A DNA stretch of 64,000 nt from DATBHM01 sp963772375. GTDB lineage: Bacteria; Actinomycetota; UBA4738; JACQTL01. This document shows, piece by piece, positions 1-7,792 of this stretch. Numbering within the stretch: the stretch's first letter is position 1; each line of letters starts with the position of its first letter. The stretch covers positions 868,001 to 932,000 of the forward strand of contig CAVYXG010000001.1 of the NCBI GenBank assembly GCA_963772375.1, in the 5' to 3' direction. Under the pieces are notes generated by a model. That model had not been told where the DNA came from, did no database searches, and was given only the letters and a program-made list of their open reading frames with translations. Both the position numbers and the translations under genes were made by a program.

Positions 1-2
1 TG

Positions 3-641
3 TTCCCGTTCGCGTGGCTGGGCATCCTCGCCGCCGCCCCGCCGTCCAGCCGGGAGGTCACGTACGCGCGCCACGACCGGGGGTTCGCCCTGCAGAGCTT
101 CCGGTCGCCGGAGATCAGCCGGCTGTACCTGCAGGTCGACCCCGACGAGGACCTCGGGGCGTGGCCGGACGAACGGATCTGGGACGAGCTCCGGATCCGG
201 CTCGCGACCGACGACGGCTGGGAGCTCGCCGAGGGGCCGGTCCTGGAGCGGGGCGTCTCGGCGATGCGGAGCTTCGTCGCGGAGCCGATGCGGCACGGCC
301 GGCTGTTCCTGGCGGGCGACGCGGCCCATATCGTCCCGGCGACCGGAGCCAAGGGGCTGAACCTCGCCGTCGCGGACGTCCGGGTCCTGGCCCGGGGGCT
401 GACGGACTGGTACGCGTCGGGGTCGACGGAGGTGCTCGACGACTACACCCGGCGGTGCCTGCGGCGGGTGTGGCGCGCGGAGGAGTTCTCCGCGTGGCTT
501 TCGGGAATGCTCCATCGCATGCCGGGCGAGACGGCGTTCGAGCGGCGGCTCCAGCGGTCACGGTTGGAATGGGTGACGGGCATGGAGTCGGCCGCGCGCG
601 CGTTCGCCGAGAACTACGTGGGGCTCCCGTTCGACTGGTGA
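3..641 (+). CDS. pobA: 4-hydroxybenzoate 3-monooxygenase, C-terminal part (cut by window edge)
   Basis: The open frame enters from the left edge and resembles the second half of PobA, the FAD/NAD(P)H hydroxylase that converts 4-hydroxybenzoate to protocatechuate. Visible landmarks are FPFAWLGILAAAPPSS, the RLYLQ strand, and the second FAD-binding motif GRLFLAGDAAHIVPATGAKG followed by NLAVADV. The protein ends about 100 residues after that motif, as usual for the family. The N-terminal Rossmann GxGxxG lies outside the window. A MetE-like gene follows after 16 nt on the same strand, so cotranscription is likely. The family call is firm; the exact substrate is inferred. Confidence 0.88.
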   Translation, partial: FPFAWLGILAAAPPSSREVTYARHDRGFALQSFRSPEISRLYLQVDPDEDLGAWPDERIWDELRIRLATDDGWELAEGPVLERGVSAMRSFVAEPMRHGRLFLAGDAAHIVPATGAKGLNLAVADVRVLARGLTDWYASGSTEVLDDYTRRCLRRVWRAEEFSAWLSGMLHRMPGETAFERRLQRSRLEWVTGMESAARAFAENYVGLPFDW

Positions 642-657
642 GGGAGGCGATGCAGAC

Positions 658-1755
658 ATGACCATCGACTACCGGGCCGAGGTGGTCGGAAGCCTGCTCC
701 GGCCCGACGAGCTCAAGGACGCGTGGGGACGACTCGAGCACGGCGAGATCGGGGCCGGCGAGCTGTCCGAGGTCCAGGACCGGTGCGCCCTGCAGGCGAT
801 CGCCGTCCAGCAGGAGGCCGGACTCGACGTGCTCACCGACGGCGAGGTCAGGCGGCGGTTCTGGTTCGATCCGCTCACCGCGACGCTCGGCTACGACGAC
901 CACGAGTCGGCGCCGGTGCCGTTCACCTCGGGCGGCAAGCGCCCCGACGAGCCCCCGCCGCGGCTGCCGGTCGTCACCGAACGCCTCCGGATCGTGGAGA
1001 ACCTCCCGCTCCGGGAGTTCGAGTTCGTGCACGCCAACAGCGTGATGCCGACCAAGACGACGATCGCCGGCATGACGTACGCGAGCGTGCTGTGGGTGCC
1101 GGGCCTGTCGGACAACGGCGCGTATGCGGACCGCGACGAGTACATGGCCGACGTGACCCGGCTGATGCGCGAGGTCCTCTCCTCGGTGATCGACGCGGGG
1201 ACGAACTACGTCCAGCTCGACTCGCCCCGGTACACGCACATGGTGAGCCCGGAGGGGCGCGCGAACCTCGCGAAGGTCGGCCTCGACGTGGCGACGTGGC
1301 TGGCCGAGATGATCGGCCACGACAACGAGCTCATCGACGCGTTCCCCGACGTGACGTTCGCCGTGCACCTGTGCCGGGGCAACCACCGGAGCATGTGGTC
1401 GGTCGAGGGCGGCTACGACGACATCGCCGAGCGGCTGTTCGGCGGGCTCCACGTCCGGCGGATCCTCGCGGAGTACGACTCGCCGCGGGCCGGGGACTTC
1501 GCGCCGCTGCGGTTCGTCCCCGAGGACACGGTGGTGGTGCTGGGCCTGGTGACCACCAAGGAACCGGAGCTCGAGCGCGCCGACGACCTCAAGCGCCGGA
1601 TCGAGGAGGCGTCGCGGTTCGTCCCGCTGGAGCGCCTCGCCCTCAGCCCCCAGTGCGGGTTCGCCTCGACCATGCCGGGCAACCTCGTGACGTTCGACGA
1701 CCAGCGGCGGAAGCTCGAGCTGGTGGCGTCGGTGGCCCGCGACGTGTGGGGCTGA
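658..1755 (+). CDS. MetE C-terminal-domain-like methyltransferase (cobalamin-independent methionine synthase fold)
   Basis: This 365-aa protein has only the C-terminal catalytic barrel of cobalamin-independent methionine synthase. Zinc ligands are visible as H237-x-C239 (VHLCRGNH) and C333 (SPQCGF), and the start carries the VVGSLLRP motif. Full MetE is about 750 aa, so this is a single-domain core-MetE-like protein. Such proteins take methyl groups from donors other than methyltetrahydrofolate or act in other methyl transfers. Its place behind pobA suggests demethylation or another step in aromatic catabolism, which is inference. GGGAGG lies about 10 nt before the ATG. Family sure, substrate unknown. 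Confidence 0.8.
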   Translation: MTIDYRAEVVGSLLRPDELKDAWGRLEHGEIGAGELSEVQDRCALQAIAVQQEAGLDVLTDGEVRRRFWFDPLTATLGYDDHESAPVPFTSGGKRPDEPPPRLPVVTERLRIVENLPLREFEFVHANSVMPTKTTIAGMTYASVLWVPGLSDNGAYADRDEYMADVTRLMREVLSSVIDAGTNYVQLDSPRYTHMVSPEGRANLAKVGLDVATWLAEMIGHDNELIDAFPDVTFAVHLCRGNHRSMWSVEGGYDDIAERLFGGLHVRRILAEYDSPRAGDFAPLRFVPEDTVVVLGLVTTKEPELERADDLKRRIEEASRFVPLERLALSPQCGFASTMPGNLVTFDDQRRKLELVASVARDVWG

Positions 1756-1762
1756 TCCCGGG

Positions 1763-2104
1763 CTACTCCCCCAGGTGCTCGGCCGCGACGCGCTTCGGGA
1801 CCACCATCCGCCACGCGTCGATCACGAGCTCGCGCAGCTCGTCGAGATCGATCGCGGCGAGCCGGCCGACCACCCAGTGGTAGCGGAGGTCGGCTGACCC
1901 CGGCATCTGGAACTTGTCGGGCTCGGAGGCCACGAGCGCCTCGCGTTCGTCCTTGGGGAACGCGAACCCCATCAGCGTCTCGTCCCGGGAGAACGCGATG
2001 TACACGTACTGGCCGACCTTGAACTTCACGCGGTCCGCGATGAGCGCCTCGTACGACCGCGGCAGGTCGGCCGCGATCCTGCGAACGTCGTCGATCGTGG
2101 ACAT
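1763..2104 (-). CDS. MmcQ/YjbR family DNA-binding-like protein
   Basis: The 113-aa product shows the YjbR/MmcQ pattern: an N-terminal VRRIAADLPRSYEAL helix, a central strand region KVGQYVYIAFSRDETLMGFAF, and a C-terminal VVGRLAAIDLDELRELVIDAW with a VPK end. The ATG at 2104 is chosen because the family starts a few residues before this helix; the open frame upstream has no family sequence. It is convergent with the MetE-like gene (7 nt apart) and divergent from the cyclase gene at 2161. Biochemical role in this family is poorly defined. Confidence 0.72.
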   Translation of the reverse strand: MSTIDDVRRIAADLPRSYEALIADRVKFKVGQYVYIAFSRDETLMGFAFPKDEREALVASEPDKFQMPGSADLRYHWVVGRLAAIDLDELRELVIDAWRMVVPKRVAAEHLGE

Positions 2105-2160
2105 GCTCGTTCGACGATAGGACCCGGGGGTGACACGCGGGCCGGTACGCTCCGGGCGCC

Positions 2161-2817
2161 ATGACACGGATCATCGACCTCACCCATCCCATCGGGCACG
2201 GCACGATCACCTATCCGGGCCTGCCGGCGCCCGAGCTCTCCGACCACCTCAGCCGGGAGGACTCCCGGGAGCGGTACGCGCCGGGGACGGAGTTCCACAT
2301 CGGACGGATCACGATGGTGGGGAACACCGGCACGTACCTGGATACGCCGTTCCACCGGTACCCCGACGCGACCGACCTGGCGACCACCCCCCTCGAGCGC
2401 ATGGTCGAGCTCGACGGCCTGGTGGTCGAGGGGACCGGCCGGCCGAGCGTCGGCGTCGACCTCCTCGAGGGCCGGACGGTCGCCCGGCGCGCCGTGTTGC
2501 TGCGCACCGGCTGGTCGAGGAACTGGGGCACCGAGGCCTACCTGTCGGGCCACCCGTTCCTCACGGCGGAGGGCGCCGCGTGGCTGGTCGGTCACGGCGC
2601 GGCGCTGGTGGGCATCGACTCGCTGAACATCGACTCGACCGAGACCGGCGAGCGCCCCGCCCACAGCGCCCTGCTGGCGGCCGGCATCCCGGTCGTCGAG
2701 CATCTGTGCCGCCTGGACGAACTCCCCGCGGAGGGGTTCCGGTTCAGCGCGGCACCAGCGCCGGTCGCGGGCCTCGGCACGTTCCCGGTGCGGGCCTACG
2801 CCGTGGTCGACGACTGA
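2161..2817 (+). CDS. Cyclase-family / kynurenine-formamidase-like metal hydrolase
   Basis: A 218-aa member of the cyclase (KynB-like) family, which hydrolyses amide or ester bonds with a divalent metal. The start IIDLTHPIGHGTITYPG and the end FRFSAAPAPVAGLGTFPVRAYAVV are typical. The metal motif usually reads HTGTHxDxPxH; here it is NTGTYLDTPFH, so two histidines are Asn and Tyr, a variant that may bind metal differently. The later GIDSLNIDS and RPAHSALLAAGIPVVEHL segments are conserved. Together with pobA and the MetE-like gene it suggests a small aromatic-degradation neighbourhood, by inference. Confidence 0.78.
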   Translation: MTRIIDLTHPIGHGTITYPGLPAPELSDHLSREDSRERYAPGTEFHIGRITMVGNTGTYLDTPFHRYPDATDLATTPLERMVELDGLVVEGTGRPSVGVDLLEGRTVARRAVLLRTGWSRNWGTEAYLSGHPFLTAEGAAWLVGHGAALVGIDSLNIDSTETGERPAHSALLAAGIPVVEHLCRLDELPAEGFRFSAAPAPVAGLGTFPVRAYAVVDD

Positions 2818-2865
2818 TCCCCCGCGTCCCCGTTCAGCTTCGGACCTGGATGTCCCAATGGAGCG

Positions 2866-3261
2866 TCATCCGTCTCGGCGCGGCAACCCCCAGAGCATGT
2901 CGTACAGGATGTGCGGACGGCCAGCATGGTCGAACCCCCCGAAGGTGACCGTCGGGGTGTCCGGATTCGAGGGGTCCACCAGGAAGGTTCGCTCGTCGAT
3001 CGGCAGGGCTTCGGTCTGGGAGCGCCGTTCGTCGAGCAGCAGCCCGCCGTCCATGGCCGTGACCTCGATTCGTCGGTCGGGCCACGCGTAGACACCGGCG
3101 AAGCGGGTCCGCGATGTGACCGGATCGCCGCTCGTCGCGTCCGCCACACCGTACGCCGCGGTCGTGACCGTCCCGTTGCGCACGACCCCGATCGCCGCCC
3201 CCGGGACCGGGAGGCTCGAGGCGTGACGATGCAGCAGGGCGGTCAGGTCCCACTCATCCAC
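2866..3261 (-). pseudogene. Serine beta-lactamase-family hydrolase with the catalytic core deleted in frame
   Basis: From the likely GTG at 3261 the first ~55 residues (VPGAAIGVVRNGTVTTAAYGVAD) match the N-terminus of class C beta-lactamase-like hydrolases up to SRTRFA, where the SxxK motif should follow. The frame then jumps at 3096/3097 straight into the C-terminal accessory domain (GVYAWPDRRIEVTA ending ILYDMLWGLP). SxxK, YxN and HxG motifs are all missing. The 131 aa compare with about 430-480 for intact members. The reading frame is kept, so a short protein could be made but cannot be a serine hydrolase. Confidence 0.7.
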
Positions 3262-3587
3262 CGCCCGACTCCCGGTTCGAGCCCGCTCACCGTCTCCGTG
3301 CGACTCCTCCCTCTGCCATGCAGGCCTCCTCGAGAATCGATCCGGGGATGCCAGGATCTGGGGCGGGAGGGTATTTCGCCGGTCTGCGGAATCGCAAGAC
3401 CAGACCCGCTCGGAACTGGCGTGGACGCATCGGACGAGGACGACGTGCGCTTGCTCCTCGAACCGGCCGAGGTTCGGGCCCGCCACGTCCGCATCACGGA
3501 GCGGGCCCGCCCGCTTCGTTGACCGAAGCGGCGTGTCGGGGTGCGTCCTCCGCCCCGTAAGCTCGGGGGACCGGACCGAGGAGCCAG

Positions 3588-4169
3588 ATGGACGCCGACC
3601 ACCCACCGTTCCGGCTCGAGACCGACCGGCTGCTGCTGCGGCCGTTCGCCCCGAGCGACCACGACGCGATGCTCGCGATCTACTCCCGCGACGAGGTCGT
3701 GCGGTATCTGTACGAGGGCCCGCACGACGAGGACGAGGTCCGCGATCGTCTCGCGGTGAAGGTCGCCCAGCGCGAGATCGAGGGCCCCGGCGACATCCTT
3801 CGCCTCGCCGTCCTGTTGAAGGCGAACGCCCGCGTGATCGGCGACGTGATGCTGCACTGGATGCCGGACGAACACCGTCAGGCCGAGATCGGGTTCGTGC
3901 TCCACCCCGACCATCAGGGGAAGGGCTACACGACCGAGGCGGCCCGGGTCCTCCTGCGGGTGGCGTTCGAGGTGCTCGGGCTGCACCGCGTGTTCGGCCG
4001 GACGGAGGCGCGGAACGAGGCGTCGGCCCGCGTCATGGAGAAGCTCGGCATGCGCCGGGAGGCGAGCTTCGTCGAGAACGAGTTCGTCAAGGACGAATGG
4101 CAAAGCGAGATCGTGTTCGCGATCCTCGACCGCGAGTGGAAGGCCCTGCCGGCCAAGCGCCGTCGCTGA
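3588..4169 (+). CDS. GNAT N-acetyltransferase, RimJ/RimL type
   Basis: The 193-aa product begins with the family signature RLLLRPFAPSD and carries the acetyl-CoA loop HPDHQGKGYTTEAARVLL, followed by GLHRVFGRTEARNEASARVMEKLGM. Members acetylate protein N-termini or small amines such as antibiotics; the substrate cannot be read from sequence. Length and all GNAT strands are intact. It stands alone between the broken beta-lactamase and the DUF983 gene on the same strand. Confidence 0.85.
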   Translation: MDADHPPFRLETDRLLLRPFAPSDHDAMLAIYSRDEVVRYLYEGPHDEDEVRDRLAVKVAQREIEGPGDILRLAVLLKANARVIGDVMLHWMPDEHRQAEIGFVLHPDHQGKGYTTEAARVLLRVAFEVLGLHRVFGRTEARNEASARVMEKLGMRREASFVENEFVKDEWQSEIVFAILDREWKALPAKRRR

Positions 4170-4217
4170 CGCATCGCGGGACCGGGCCCGCGGCGCCGGC
4201 ACTACGCTGGAGCCGCG

Positions 4218-4652
4218 ATGGAGGGCAACGGCCACGCCAGGAATGTGTCCAGGATCGGCGCCATGCTCCGCATGCGATGCCCCAGATGCCTGCGGGGCAA
4301 GCTGTTCCGGGGGCTGCTCGACATGTGGGAACGCTGCCCCCAGTGCGGGTTCGTGTTCGAACGCGAGGAGGGCTACTTCACCGGCGCGATGTACGCGAGC
4401 ACGATCATCACGCTGCCACTGGTGTTCGCCATCTTCGGCATCGGGTGGCTGCTGAGCTCGAAGACCCTGCTGGCCGCCGAGGTCCTCCTCCTCGTGACGG
4501 CCGTGGTGACCCTCCCGCTGATCCCGCTGGTGTTCCGGTACTCCCGGACCCTGTGGCTGTACTTCGACTGGCGGTTCGGCCCCGACCGCGAGACCGAGGG
4601 CCGGACCGGGACCCGGGAGATCGGCCCCGGGGACCGGACCGGCGACCGCTGA
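4218..4652 (+). CDS. DUF983 family membrane protein
   Basis: 144 aa with the DUF983 layout: a cytoplasmic zinc-ribbon-like segment with two Cys pairs (RCPRC and CPQCG), the FxREEGYFTGAMY motif, then two hydrophobic helices (about residues 57-77 and 84-107), and the RYSRTLWLYFDWRF motif at the end. Function is unknown; in many bacteria the family lies near heme or respiratory genes, but no such genes are seen here. A GC-rich hairpin 40 nt downstream should end transcription. Confidence 0.82.
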   Translation: MEGNGHARNVSRIGAMLRMRCPRCLRGKLFRGLLDMWERCPQCGFVFEREEGYFTGAMYASTIITLPLVFAIFGIGWLLSSKTLLAAEVLLLVTAVVTLPLIPLVFRYSRTLWLYFDWRFGPDRETEGRTGTREIGPGDRTGDR

Positions 4653-4691
4653 GCGAATCCGCGGCCTGCCGTCACGCCCGGGTCCGCACAA

Positions 4692-4728
4692 CGGAACGGG
4701 CCGGGATCACGTCGCCCGGCCCGTTCCG
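4692..4728. terminator. Bidirectional hairpin between convergent genes
   Basis: A perfect 14-bp inverted repeat (CGGAACGGGCCGGG and its complement) with a 9-nt loop lies between the DUF983 gene on the plus strand and the small membrane protein on the minus strand. It has no strong U-tract, as is common in high-GC genomes. Confidence 0.7.
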
Positions 4729-4741
4729 CGGCTGCCGTGGG

Positions 4742-4915
4742 TCAGTGGAAGATGCTCACGCCCCCGGGGCCGATGAGCAGGCCGATGACGATCAGGACGA
4801 TGCCCGCCATCACCCCGCCGCGGATGAGCGCGACGATCCCCGCGATCACCAGGACGACCGCGATGATCCACAGGAGCGTGGCCACCCCTCCATTCAGCGC
4901 CAGCATTCCCAGCAT
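4742..4915 (-). CDS. Small hydrophobic membrane protein ending GPGGVSIFH
   Basis: 57 aa with two predicted transmembrane helices (about residues 11-32 and 35-52) and the tail GPGGVSIFH, seen in short actinobacterial membrane proteins of unknown role. The start at 4915 is supported by AAGGAGGT eight to nine nt upstream; the longer open frame upstream has no membrane sequence. The gene is alone and is convergent with the DUF983 gene. Confidence 0.72.
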   Translation of the reverse strand: MLGMLALNGGVATLLWIIAVVLVIAGIVALIRGGVMAGIVLIVIGLLIGPGGVSIFH

Positions 4916-5117
4916 GCGATCCGAACCTCCTTCGCGGGCATCCGGTCGATTGCGTCTCAACCCTTCGGGTGTTCCCCCTCGACGCATCGGACAAACGGCG
5001 GCGCCCGGCCCCCTCGACCGCCGTTTCGTCCGGCCGGGGTTCGGGTACAAACAACGCCTGAACATCGCGGATGCGGGGCCGCGAGCCGATCCGAGCCAGA
5101 GGGAATAGGGTCCGTTC

Positions 5118-5528
5118 ATGGCCACGATGGAAGCGGTCGCCCCGGTCGTCCGGTCGTTCCGGGCCCACCCGTCCTCGCTGTACCAGGTTCGTCAGTTCAT
5201 CCGTCAGCAGGCGGAGGCGTCGCGGCTGCCGGGCGAGGTGACCGACGACCTCCTGCTGGCCGTCTCAGAGGCGTGTGTCAACGCGGTCCTGCACTCGTCC
5301 AGCCGGACGGTCAAGGTGGCCTGGCGACACTCGAACGGGTGCGCGGAGGTCGTCGTCCACGACGAGGGCGTGTTCCAGCGGCGGCTCCCGATCCCGGAGA
5401 TCGACGGCCCGAGCGGGCGCGGGATCCTGCTGATGATGGCCGTGATGGACGAGGTCACGATCCACGAGGGCACCCCGCGCTCGCCCGGCACGCAGGTCCG
5501 CCTCCGCCGCTGCCACCCCACGGACTGA
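5118..5528 (+). CDS. RsbW/SpoIIAB-like anti-sigma ATP-binding protein (HATPase_c_2)
   Basis: 136 aa forming one GHKL ATPase domain. The N box is SEACVNAVLHS (about residue 50), the G1 box is VHDEG, and the G2 box is PSGRGILLM. Members bind a sigma factor or phosphorylate an anti-anti-sigma factor. No sigma or STAS gene is adjacent, so the partner is unknown. The ATG at 5118 fits the family N-terminus, where FRAHPSSLYQVRQFI begins about 15 residues in. Confidence 0.82.
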   Translation: MATMEAVAPVVRSFRAHPSSLYQVRQFIRQQAEASRLPGEVTDDLLLAVSEACVNAVLHSSSRTVKVAWRHSNGCAEVVVHDEGVFQRRLPIPEIDGPSGRGILLMMAVMDEVTIHEGTPRSPGTQVRLRRCHPTD

Positions 5529-5548
5529 CGCGGGCGGTCCCAACCCGA

Positions 5549-5564
5549 TCGAACATATGTTCTA
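5549..5564 (+). promoter_or_regulatory. Putative LexA-binding SOS box
   Basis: TCGAACATATGTTCTA matches the mycobacterial/Gram-positive SOS box pattern TCGAAC-N4-GTTCGA at 14 of 16 positions, with a perfect GAAC-N4-GTTC core. It ends 10 nt before the chosen ATG of the radical SAM gene and sits where RNA polymerase must bind. From memory, the M. tuberculosis homologue Rv2578c is listed among LexA-controlled genes, which would agree. Confidence 0.78.
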
Positions 5565-5574
5565 TCATGCCCGC

Positions 5575-6573
5575 ATGCCGCTCGAGCGCGAGCCCCTGTT
5601 CGAGATCGCCCGCCGGACGTTCGACACGCCGGAGTTTCGGGGCATCGAGTTCATCGAGACCGAGGCGAAGTCGGTCATCAACCGCGTCCCGGGCAACTTC
5701 CTGCCGTTCGATTGGACGATCAACCCGTATCGAGGATGCAGTCATGCATGCTCCTACTGCTTCGCCCGGCCGACGCACACGTACATGGACATGAACGCGG
5801 GGCGGGACTTCGAGACCAAGATCGTCGTGAAGGTCAACGCGCCCCAGGTGCTCCGGCGGCAGCTCGGCGGGCGGTCGTGGAAGGGCGAGCACATCGCCAT
5901 GGGGACGGGGACCGACCCGTACCAGCGTGCGGAGGGGCGGTACCGGCTGATGCGGGGCATCATCCGCGCGCTGATCGACTACCGGAACCCGTTCTCCATC
6001 CTCACCAAGGGAACGCTGATCCTGCGCGACCTCGACCTGCTGGTGGAGGCGGCGAAGGTGGCGGACGTGGCGACGGCGTTCTCCGTCGGAACGGTGGACG
6101 AGGAGGTGTGGCGGACCACCGAGCCCGGCACGCCGCACCCCCGCCGGCGGCTCGAGGCCGTGGCAGCGCTGAACGACGCCGGCATCCCGTGCGGCATCCT
6201 CATGGCGCCGGTGCTGCCGGGCATCAGCGACCGGCCCGACCAGCTCCGGGCGGTGGTCGAGGGGGCCATCGACGCCGGCGCGACCCACGTCTCCCCCATC
6301 CTGCTCCACCTCCGGGCGGGCGTGCGGGAGGAGTTCCTGCCGTGGCTCTCGGAGCATCACCCCGACCTGGTCGCCCGTTACGAGCGGGCGTACGCGAAGG
6401 CCTACGGGCCGGCGGCGGATCGCCGGGCGCTCGGGGCGCGCGTGGGGCGGATGATCGACGAGGCGGGCGGGCTCCGGCCGCGGGCGGGCGCGCCGCCCTC
6501 GAGGTTCCGCCGGGGCGAGGGCCGCCCGGGGCAGGTGCAGGCGCCCGCCGCGGAGCAGCTCCGGCTGCTCTGA
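5575..6573 (+). CDS. Rv2578c-family radical SAM protein, probably SOS-induced
   Basis: 332 aa. The radical SAM [4Fe-4S] motif is C55-x3-C59-x2-C62 (RGCSHACSYCFAR), after the family signature SVINRVPGNFLPFDWTINPY. GTGTDPYQRAEGRY and LTKGTLILRDLDLL follow, as in Rv2578c and distant SplB-like proteins. A role in DNA-damage handling is suggested by the SOS box just upstream, but the reaction is not known. The ATG at 5575 is preferred over the one at 5557, which lies inside the LexA palindrome; the short leader suggests a nearly leaderless message. Confidence 0.85.
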   Translation: MPLEREPLFEIARRTFDTPEFRGIEFIETEAKSVINRVPGNFLPFDWTINPYRGCSHACSYCFARPTHTYMDMNAGRDFETKIVVKVNAPQVLRRQLGGRSWKGEHIAMGTGTDPYQRAEGRYRLMRGIIRALIDYRNPFSILTKGTLILRDLDLLVEAAKVADVATAFSVGTVDEEVWRTTEPGTPHPRRRLEAVAALNDAGIPCGILMAPVLPGISDRPDQLRAVVEGAIDAGATHVSPILLHLRAGVREEFLPWLSEHHPDLVARYERAYAKAYGPAADRRALGARVGRMIDEAGGLRPRAGAPPSRFRRGEGRPGQVQAPAAEQLRLL

Positions 6574-6626
6574 GTCACCGCGCGCCCGGGTCCGACCCAC
6601 CCGCGTTGCTAGACTGGCGGCCCTAC

Positions 6627-6701
6627 GGTGGCCGTAGCTCAATCGGTCAGAGCGCCTGGTTGTGGTCCAGGAGGTTGGGGGTTCAAGTCCCCTCGGTCAC
6701 C
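6627..6701 (+). tRNA. tRNA-His(GUG)
   Basis: The cloverleaf folds fully: acceptor GTGGCCG/CGGTCAC, D stem GCTC/GAGC, anticodon stem CCTGG/CCAGG with loop TTGTGGT (anticodon GTG), T arm GGGGG-TTCAAGT-CCCCT. The genomic G at 6627 provides the extra G-1 opposite C73 that is typical of tRNA-His. CCA is not encoded. Confidence 0.95.
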
Positions 6702-6747
6702 CTCAAACGAACGGCTCCCCCGGAGCGGCGGTCTGTATCATCCGTCC

Positions 6748-6821
6748 GGGCCTCTAGCTCAACCTGGCAGAGCAACGGACTCTTAATCCGCAGGTTCAGG
6801 GTTCGAATCCCTGGGGGCCCA
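6748..6821 (+). tRNA. tRNA-Lys(CUU)
   Basis: The cloverleaf folds: acceptor GGGCCTC/GGGGCCC, anticodon stem ending CGGA/TCCG with loop CTCTTAA (anticodon CTT), T arm CAGGG-TTCGAAT-CCCTG. It lies 46 nt after tRNA-His. A decayed tyrosine integrase ends 16 nt beyond its 3' end, marking it as an old integration site. Confidence 0.94.
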
Positions 6822-6836
6822 CTGAGAATGCGCATG

Positions 6837-7075
6837 TCAGAGGGTACGAATCGCCGCCCGGTCGCCGCCGGTCGCGTCGTGGTCGCGCATTGGTCGCACA
6901 TTGGTCGCGCCGTGTACCGCCTCGAGCCGCTCCCCCAGGCCGTCAAGGTCGCCGTCGAGTAGGTGCCCGTAGACGGATAGTGTGAACCCCGCGCTCGCGT
7001 GTCCGAGGACCGTCTGCATGGCCTTCGGTGACGCCCCCGCGTGAATCATCGCGGCCGCCGCGGAGTGCGCAGGAC
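6837..7075 (-). pseudogene. Tyrosine recombinase (integrase), C-terminal remnant at tRNA-Lys
   Basis: The minus strand encodes SAAAAMIHAGASPKAMQTVLGHASAGFTLSVYGHLLDG, the last catalytic segment of a phage/ICE integrase with the GHxS...Y block and catalytic Tyr. The expected LRHSAA reads PAHSAA because one C is missing near 7067, so the upstream frame is broken. Before that the sequence becomes a low-complexity GCC repeat with no integrase character. The gene points at the tRNA, the usual arrangement for an integrase next to attL. Confidence 0.75.
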
Positions 7076-7203
7076 CACGTCCCCAACGCCGCCGCCGTTC
7101 CCAACGCCGCCGCCACCGCCGCCGCCCAAACCGTTGGTGGGACTGTTCCCCAACCCCGCGTATCGGGGCCGCCACGGGTTGGCGTTTTGGGTGGAGCGGC
7201 TGA

Positions 7204-7614
7204 ATCCCTGACACCCGGGTATGCCATGTTCACGAGTTCCGGGCCGGTGGGGTGGGCAAGGCCACCCCCGCGTTCAAATCCGATTGCACGAATTGGGACC
7301 GGCCGCTGTTCTTCTTCTACCTGGCGATTGACAATCGGAGTCCCCGCCCGTGACCGTTCGCGTTGACGGACCTGTTCGTGGTGGATCGGGAGGGTCGATC
7401 CCACCAATCGGTGGAGGTAACCACAACGGCCAACGAGCCGGAGAATTTCCTACCGACCGCCACGAACGTTGCCCCGCATTCGTTCCTTGCGGGGTGGGTG
7501 GCGGTGGACGCCGCCGACCCGTTCACCCCGGCCCGGTTCCAACTCGCGTTCGGGGACACGGTTTGGACGGTCCGGTTTGTGGGTGAGGAAACGGTGCTGG
7601 TGCCTGGGGGATGA
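7204..7614 (+). pseudogene. DUF4352-like domain protein with an in-frame TGA
   Basis: One frame reads RPLFFFYLAIDNRSPRP, then TGA at 7351, then PFALTDLFVVDREGR, later LPTATNVAPHSFLAGWVAVDA and ARFQLAFGDTVWTVRFVG. This fits the immunoglobulin-like DUF4352 fold of secreted lipoproteins (strand, polar turn, GxxxxGWVxF-like strand). The frame is continuous except for the stop, and no signal peptide remains upstream. It may belong to the element that once used tRNA-Lys. A short product from the TTG at 7363 is possible but would lack the first strands. Confidence 0.45.
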
Positions 7615-7792
7615 TCCCCGGGCGGGCGACGCCCGATGGGATCACCGGATCCGCGGCGCGTGGTCGTCCGGCGCCGGTTCGGCGTGCGCCCAGTGGCCGA
7701 GGTCGCATCCCTCACTGGGGACCCAGTCGACCCGGGAGCGCGCACCCTCCGTCGCCGCGATCCTCAAGACCAAGCGTCCCGACCGCCGGGCT

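Noticed and set aside
115..1452. Long minus-strand open frame opposite pobA and the MetE-like gene
   Set aside because: High-GC shadow: Arg/Pro/His-rich, no family pattern, and fully overlaps two well-supported genes.
7066..7135. Possible CRISPR-like repeat
   Set aside because: Repeat units are short GCC runs without uniform spacers or nearby cas genes.
7345..7360. TGA at 7351 as a selenocysteine codon
   Set aside because: No SECIS-like hairpin is apparent and the gene is also truncated upstream; a nonsense mutation is simpler.
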